Source of the DNA: an uncultured Eubacteriales bacterium
GTDB lineage: Bacteria > Bacillota > Clostridia > Oscillospirales > Acutalibacteraceae
Direction: 5' to 3'
Assembly: GCA_948537335.1 (NCBI GenBank)
Contig: CAOUJG010000001.1
Coordinates: 1-44,290, forward strand
Length of the DNA: 44,290 nt
Shown here: positions 40,509 through 44,290 of the stretch, in pieces
Layout of the letters: each line of letters begins with the position of its first letter
How positions within the stretch are numbered: the stretch's first letter is position 1
Made by a program: the position numbers and the translations under genes
Notes under the pieces: model-generated
What the model was told of the DNA's origin: nothing
The model's input: the letters and a program-made list of their open reading frames with translations, nothing else
The model's database searches: none

Positions 40509-41693
40509 TTAAATTCTTAAAAAGTCCATTAGCAAAATTTTAAAAACCGCACAAAAATTTATTTTCTCTACGCTTTCTGCCGCCACGATATCGTACTCTG
40601 CGACGATTTCGTCCCCAAGTTTATAAATGAGCCGACCTAAACTTTGCCCTTTTTGCACGGGTGCCGAGGTTTCATCGGCTATCTCCATGCTGCTGTCTAT
40701 GCTGTGCTCTTTGCCCTTTGGCACCAGTACTTCGTTCTCAATGTCCGCTTCGACCGCCACGCTTGGCTGCATCCCATCTGTTACCCGAACCGGTGCAAAG
40801 GTGCTCTCGTCCACAACCGGTTTTAGCATATTATAATTTGCAAACCCAAAGTCCATCAGCGCTGCGGCGTCTTTGAAGCGCTCTTTACCGTTGGCCCCTC
40901 CCAGCACTACCGCGTTTAGCGTTAGGTTTTCTCTGGTTGCCGTTGCGGTGATGCAGCTTCCGGCCTGCGACGTTGTGCCGGTTTTTAGCCCCGTGATGCC
41001 CTTATAGTTCTTCAAAAGCTTATTCGTGTTCACCAGCTGCGTCTTGCCGTCCCTCAAATAGTCCATCCAGATTGAAGTGTAGTCGAATATTTTTTTGTGT
41101 TTGATAAGTTCTCGCGACATCAAGGCAACATCGTACGCACTCGTCACGTGGCCGTCCTCATCAAGTCCGTTGCAGTTTTTAAACACTGTCTCGGCCATAT
41201 AGAGCTCCTTGGCTTTACGGTTCATTTCCGAAACAAACAAATCCTCCGAACCGCACACATGTTCTGCCAAAGCCACAGCCGCGTCGTTTGCAGAGGCCAC
41301 CATAACAGCTTTTATTAGCTCATCCACCGTCATGGTTTCTCCCGGCTTTAGCCAAATATCCGAGCCGCCCATGGATGCCGCATGCTCGCTCGCAGACACT
41401 GTGTCCTGCAGGCTTATCTTTCCGCTGTCCAAAGCCTCCATCACCAAAATCATCGTCATGACCTTGGTTATAGACGCACAACAGCGCACCTCGTGCGAAT
41501 TTTTTTCGTAAAGCACCCTCCCCGTTTTAGGCTCCATCAAAACCGCCGCCGGAGCCAAAATTTCTATATTCGAAGCATTAGCCGATTCGTTCGCACAAAC
41601 ACTCCCCTTAAGAATATAAATAAACGCAAACGAAAATATAATAATCAAGCTGGTCGCGACTCTGGCGTACTTCTTTGTGATATCAATGCACAC
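40509..41693 (-). CDS. D-alanyl-D-alanine carboxypeptidase (DacF/PBP5 type)
   Basis: Trims the terminal D-alanine from peptidoglycan stems outside the membrane. The 394-residue protein begins with a signal peptide (hydrophobic SLIIIFSFAFIYIL, probable cleavage after VCA near residue 33). The catalytic Ser-x-x-Lys is in CCASITKVMTM near 74, SxN is in VASANDAAVALAEH near 133, and KTG in GLKTGTTSQAG near 236. A C-terminal beta domain follows with LGRLIYKLGDEIV near 350, and a hydrophobic C-terminal stretch of about 15 residues that may anchor it. The start is a GTG with AAGGGTGAAG upstream. DacF-like enzymes act in sporulation or growth; which applies is not visible. Confidence 0.93.
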   Translation of the reverse strand: MCIDITKKYARVATSLIIIFSFAFIYILKGSVCANESANASNIEILAPAAVLMEPKTGRVLYEKNSHEVRCCASITKVMTMILVMEALDSGKISLQDTVSASEHAASMGGSDIWLKPGETMTVDELIKAVMVASANDAAVALAEHVCGSEDLFVSEMNRKAKELYMAETVFKNCNGLDEDGHVTSAYDVALMSRELIKHKKIFDYTSIWMDYLRDGKTQLVNTNKLLKNYKGITGLKTGTTSQAGSCITATATRENLTLNAVVLGGANGKERFKDAAALMDFGFANYNMLKPVVDESTFAPVRVTDGMQPSVAVEADIENEVLVPKGKEHSIDSSMEIADETSAPVQKGQSLGRLIYKLGDEIVAEYDIVAAESVEKINFCAVFKILLMDFLRI

Positions 41694-41807
41694 TTTGCTT
41701 CACCCTTCAAACTTTTTGAGATTTTTATTAATACTTATTCTCGCAAAAATCGATCTATGACAAACATCCAAAAAGCAAGGATTATTGCCAGTTAAAGGCA
41801 GGTATGA

Positions 41808-41831
41808 ATTAATTTTTGCTCAAAAATTAAT
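41808..41831. repeat. Perfect AT-rich inverted repeat
   Basis: ATTAATTTTT (41808-41817) and AAAAATTAAT (41822-41831) flank GCTC. It lies between the rubrerythrin terminator and the carboxypeptidase gene. No T run adjoins it, so it is not a standard terminator; it could be an operator or simple AT-rich hairpin. Confidence 0.6.
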
Positions 41832-41837
41832 ATACAA

Positions 41838-41867
41838 ACAAAAAAAGAGCCCCAAACTTTAGGGCTC
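41838..41867 (-). terminator. Terminator of rubrerythrin
   Basis: GAGCCC (41862-41867 on the minus strand) and GGGCTC (41847-41852) pair around a 9-base loop and are followed by TTTTTTT on the minus strand. On the plus strand CTTTGCTTTTTT follows, so it may work in both directions. Confidence 0.88.
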
Positions 41868-41903
41868 CTTTGCTTTTTTACTTAAACAAGCTAAAATGTA
41901 AAA

Positions 41904-42443
41904 TCAATAATTTTCAGCTTTTATCTCAAAATAGGCTTGTGGATGCTTACATGTTGGGCACTCTTCTGGCGCAGATTTACCCACGTGCACATGCCCGCAA
42001 TTTCTGCAGATCCACACTACCACTTCGTCTTTTTCAAAGACTTTTTTATTCTGCACATTCTTTAGCAAAGCATTATATCTTTCTTCGTGGCCTTTTTCAA
42101 TCTTTGCAACCTGCCGCATAGCTTCTGCAATCTCGGTAAAGCCTTCTTCGTCGGCAACTTCGGCAAATTTTTTATACATATCGGTCCATTCGTAATTTTC
42201 ACCGGCTGCGGCATCCTTTAAATTTTCGGCCGTCTTTGGAACTTCCCCATTATGTAAATATTTGAACCATAATTTTGCATGTTCTTTCTCGTTATCCGCT
42301 GTTTCTTCAAAAATATCCGCAATCTGCTGATATCCCTCTTTTCTTGCAGCAGAGGCATAATAGGTATACTTATTTCTTGCCTGAGATTCTCCAGCAAAAG
42401 CAGCCAACAAATTGGCTTCAGTACGGCTTCCTTTAAAATCCAT
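41904..42443 (-). CDS. rbr: Rubrerythrin
   Basis: A peroxidase of anaerobes that reduces hydrogen peroxide with electrons from NADH through rubredoxin-like carriers. The 179-residue protein has an N-terminal di-iron ferritin-like domain with the metal ligands in AFAGESQARNKY near 15, ADNEKEHAKLWF near 49 and VAKIEKGHEERY near 112, and a C-terminal rubredoxin-like domain with CRNCG near 145 and CPTCKHPQAYFE near 162, giving four Fe-binding cysteines. An AGGAGGG site precedes the ATG. It has its own promoter and terminator. Control by oxidative stress is likely from the family but no PerR box was recognised. Confidence 0.97.
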   Translation of the reverse strand: MDFKGSRTEANLLAAFAGESQARNKYTYYASAARKEGYQQIADIFEETADNEKEHAKLWFKYLHNGEVPKTAENLKDAAAGENYEWTDMYKKFAEVADEEGFTEIAEAMRQVAKIEKGHEERYNALLKNVQNKKVFEKDEVVVWICRNCGHVHVGKSAPEECPTCKHPQAYFEIKAENY

Positions 42444-42494
42444 GATAAAAACCCTCCTAAAAAAATTAAAGCATTTATTGTAAGGACTATATTA

Positions 42495-42523
42495 ATTATA
42501 CTGTGCTTCCTTCAAAATTACAA
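42495..42523 (-). promoter_or_regulatory. rbr: Sigma-A-type promoter of rubrerythrin
   Basis: TTGTAA (42518-42523), a 17-base spacer and TATAAT (42495-42500) on the minus strand, 51 bases before the rbr start. A PerR-type inverted repeat was looked for and not found. Confidence 0.85.
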
Positions 42524-42769
42524 CCAAACTTTCAAATTTTATTTTTCTTCTTTTAAAATTAAACTTTAAAAAACGGTAATTAATTTTGTACTTTTTTAAT
42601 TTACAGCATAAAAATCTGCCTTTAAAATTTTTGTCAATTTTTTATTTAACCGTCAAAAAGCTCCCTTCAATTTTGACAAATATCGATTATAAATTTTATC
42701 TATGTACAATCAAACTTTTTTGCTCTTTAATTTTATTAATTTTTTTGAATCTTTAACGCCAATTTTAAC
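42524..42769. other. Very AT-rich divergent intergenic region
   Basis: About 245 bases of AT-rich sequence with several A and T tracts and no gene. TTGACA at 42673-42678 with TTATCT 17 bases on (42696-42701) is a possible second upstream promoter for the pyrophosphatase-NUDIX gene, weak at the -10 box. The A tracts could bend DNA near both promoters. Confidence 0.5.
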
Positions 42770-42798
42770 TTGAATTTATCTGTTTTGACATGTAAAAT
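42770..42798 (+). promoter_or_regulatory. Probable promoter of the NUDIX fusion gene
   Basis: TTGAAT (42770-42775), a 17-base spacer and TAAAAT (42793-42798), 28 bases before the ATG. A TTGACA lies within the spacer but has no well-placed -10 box. Confidence 0.6.
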
Positions 42799-42826
42799 AT
42801 ACATAATAGAGGAGTGTGATTCCACA

Positions 42827-43549
42827 ATGCTTGGAAAAATTTTCGAGGTGGTGATTGACGGATCTGCTTACGGCTCCAGTGCAAAATATTGTGCCCCGTT
42901 ATATGCGGCGCATATTGTAGATCCTCTGCCGAGCTTCTTTAACAAAAAAGTATATTTTATCTCGAACAAACCCGTACAAAAATCGACCATCGGCACGGTG
43001 ATAGCTATTTCCAACAAGGGCGAACATTGCGAAAAATTAATTTTGGCTCCCAAAGGTGCTATTTATTATTCGCCCGAGATTCGAAGTCGCCTTTCTAGAA
43101 TCAAAAATCAGTTTCCGTACCGCTTAACTTGTCTTTACGAAAAGTCCTGCGGCGCTGTTATTTTTAATGATTTATCGGATGAACGCTATTTTTTGGTCGT
43201 AAAAAATACCAACGGCAGGTATTGGGGCTTTCCAAAAGGTCATATAGAAATTGGCGAAACCGAAGAGCAGACCGCAATACGTGAGGTTAAAGAAGAGACT
43301 AATCTGGACGTTACTATTTTAGATGGCTTTCGTAAAACCAGTGTGTATCGGCTTTTTGGTCAGGTAAAGAAAAAAGTTGTGATTTTTGTAGCAAAAGCTA
43401 ATAGCAAAAAAGTTACCGCTCAAAACAGCGAGATAGAAAAGTATAAATGGCTAAAAAAAGATGATATATACAAGTGCTTGAATCATCGAAATGATCTGAA
43501 AATTTTTGAAGAAGCCGTAAAATGGCTCGAAAAAAAACAAAATTGTTAA
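42827..43549 (+). CDS. Pyrophosphatase-like domain fused to a NUDIX hydrolase
   Basis: A 240-residue protein of two parts. Residues 1-95 resemble the short inorganic-pyrophosphatase-like family of Clostridia (MLGKIFEVVIDGSAYGSS, then KPVQKSTIGTVIAI and LILAPKG), but without an obvious set of acidic metal ligands, so it may be inactive. Residues 100-238 are a NUDIX hydrolase: AVIFNDLSDERYFLVVKN, then the NUDIX box GHIEIGETEEQTAIREVKEETNL (G-x5-E-x7-REVKEE, residues 142-164), with the catalytic EE pair intact. It would hydrolyse a nucleoside diphosphate linked to another group, for example a dinucleoside polyphosphate. The ATG follows GAGGAG. Fusion of the two is inference by hand alignment. 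Confidence 0.82.
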   Translation: MLGKIFEVVIDGSAYGSSAKYCAPLYAAHIVDPLPSFFNKKVYFISNKPVQKSTIGTVIAISNKGEHCEKLILAPKGAIYYSPEIRSRLSRIKNQFPYRLTCLYEKSCGAVIFNDLSDERYFLVVKNTNGRYWGFPKGHIEIGETEEQTAIREVKEETNLDVTILDGFRKTSVYRLFGQVKKKVVIFVAKANSKKVTAQNSEIEKYKWLKKDDIYKCLNHRNDLKIFEEAVKWLEKKQNC

Positions 43550-43574
43550 TAAATAATAATTTTTAAACAATAGG

Positions 43575-43633
43575 CAATATCGGTTATATTGAGACTTTTA
43601 ACTAATTAAGTCAACCGATATTGTTTATTTTTC
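43575..43633 (+). terminator. Terminator of the NUDIX fusion gene
   Basis: Eleven-base arms CAATATCGGTT (43575-43585) and AACCGATATTG (43613-43623) are perfectly complementary, with an inner GACTT/AAGTC helix, followed by TTTATTTTTC. Confidence 0.8.
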
Positions 43634-43643
43634 ACCTTGCCTC

Positions 43644-43673
43644 TTGACAAATGTGATAAAAATATGCTATAAT
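43644..43673 (+). promoter_or_regulatory. Sigma-A-type promoter of the secreted metallopeptidase gene
   Basis: Perfect TTGACA (43644-43649), an 18-base spacer and perfect TATAAT (43668-43673), about 33 bases before the ATG. Confidence 0.88.
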
Positions 43674-43706
43674 TTTATATATAACAGACACAAGAGGGGG
43701 GATTAG

Positions 43707-44290
43707 ATGTTGAAAAAGGTATTATCTATTTTTATTCCTTGCGCATTTACGATAAGTCCTATAGTTGCACACGCTGGCTTTTGCGATTTTTGTAATGATT
43801 ATTACTCTTCTAACAAATTGAGTCAGGAAGTAGACAAATTAGGCAAAGCTATTAAAGTCTTATATAAATCAGTCATAGAATTTGTAAATAACAACTTAGA
43901 TGCTTCTATAATTAAAAAATATCAAAATTCTAAATTTCCACGAGTAAGTAAATATTTTGTTTTGGATAACATTGAGGATAGTTATTTTGAAGGATATATT
44001 ACACCAGAAAATCTTAAAAAATGGTTAGATCACTTAGATACCGCTTATGAAACCTATGCAGATTTGGTTGGTTCTGTTCCCTCCGATGGCCGAAAAATTA
44101 TAATTGAAGGTATTCCAGGAGTTAACTATTTGGCTGCTGCTCTTTATTCTGAAAAAGATCATTCAAAGATCCTTTGGAATAAAGATGCATTTTGGATAAG
44201 TGGAGAATTAAGAAAAATTAATAGAACAGGTACAGAGTCATTTGCAATATGGCATGAGTTGGGTCATTTATTTGACTTAGAAAATCGCTG
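43707..44290 (+). CDS. Secreted HExxH zinc metallopeptidase, 5' part
   Basis: The gene opens at the ATG at 43707 after an AGAGGGGGG site and runs off the window end without a stop; 194 codons are visible. It starts with a signal peptide (MLKKVLSIFIPCAFTISPIVAHA), cleaved near AHA-G, followed by a Cys-containing FCDFCNDYY. The last visible segment is SFAIWHELGHLFDLENR, the HExxH zinc motif of a gluzincin-type metallopeptidase. A PGVNYLAAALY and ILWNKDAFWISGELRKINRTG segment precedes it. No named family could be assigned. The codon use is much more AT-rich than the housekeeping genes nearby, so it may have been acquired. The rest lies to the right. Confidence 0.8.
   Translation, partial: MLKKVLSIFIPCAFTISPIVAHAGFCDFCNDYYSSNKLSQEVDKLGKAIKVLYKSVIEFVNNNLDASIIKKYQNSKFPRVSKYFVLDNIEDSYFEGYITPENLKKWLDHLDTAYETYADLVGSVPSDGRKIIIEGIPGVNYLAAALYSEKDHSKILWNKDAFWISGELRKINRTGTESFAIWHELGHLFDLENR

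Noticed and set aside
42444..42523. A PerR box at the rubrerythrin promoter
   Set aside because: No inverted repeat with the PerR pattern could be found around the -10 or -35 boxes.
43575..43623. The 11-bp inverted repeat as the end of an insertion sequence
   Set aside because: It directly follows a stop codon, has a T-rich tail, encloses only 27 bases and has no transposase nearby, so a terminator explains it.

Overview
The window reads as chromosome of an anaerobic, low-to-moderate GC, endospore-lineage Firmicute (class Clostridia, possibly an Oscillospirales-type gut or environmental lineage). The reasons are a single-chain pyruvate:ferredoxin oxidoreductase, acetate kinase and rubrerythrin (anaerobic fermentation); a Gram-positive PolC; sporulation-linked families (SpoIID-like, YlmC/YmxH, DacF-like and SpoVD-like penicillin-binding proteins, a CD1247-type protein); and strong sigma-A-type promoters with AGGAGG ribosome binding sites. 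The genus cannot be named from the sequence alone.

Layout. 1-1050: the end of an unidentified gene, a Val-Asp-Thr tRNA operon and the RNase P RNA gene. 1040-3133: asparagine synthetase, with a diverged 164-bp tandem copy of its 3' end that runs into the rnpB promoter. 3285-7024: pyruvate:ferredoxin oxidoreductase with its own promoter and terminator. 7039-9425: a three-gene cluster of peptidoglycan-binding and SpoIID-like proteins. 9566-9978: two tRNA-Ala genes. 10031-15079: a phosphohexomutase, a membrane-bound nucleotide-sugar dehydratase and an M23 endopeptidase (sugar phosphates, surface glycans, wall). 15051-15728: a DUF1292 protein and a 6S RNA gene. 15830-19435: an aminotransferase, a lipoprotein, AcpS, a Cys-rich CD1247-type protein and EF-P.

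19443-31502 is the conserved Firmicute run rpsB-tsf-pyrH-frr-uppS-cdsA-dxr-rseP-ispG-polC, transcribed leftward: translation, nucleotide and isoprenoid synthesis, lipid carrier, phospholipid, membrane proteolysis and replication. It starts from a strong promoter and an S2-type pseudoknot leader. A second promoter and a terminator-like hairpin lie before pyrH. The PolC here has no exonuclease domain inside its PHP domain; this is the most striking feature of the window.

31551-36852: YlmC, a CtpE-like P-type ATPase, acetate kinase and, divergently, the acetate-using tRNA-modifying enzyme TmcAL. 36864-41693: SpoVD-like PBP, a P-loop protein, glucose-6-phosphate isomerase and D,D-carboxypeptidase, all leftward. 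41838-44290: rubrerythrin, a pyrophosphatase-like/NUDIX fusion, and the start of an AT-rich secreted HExxH metallopeptidase cut by the window end. No CRISPR array, insertion sequence or complete mobile element was seen. No complete undescribed multi-gene system was recognised; the best candidates for novelty are the exonuclease-less PolC, the SpoIID-like cluster without export signals, the pyrophosphatase-NUDIX fusion and the terminal metallopeptidase.
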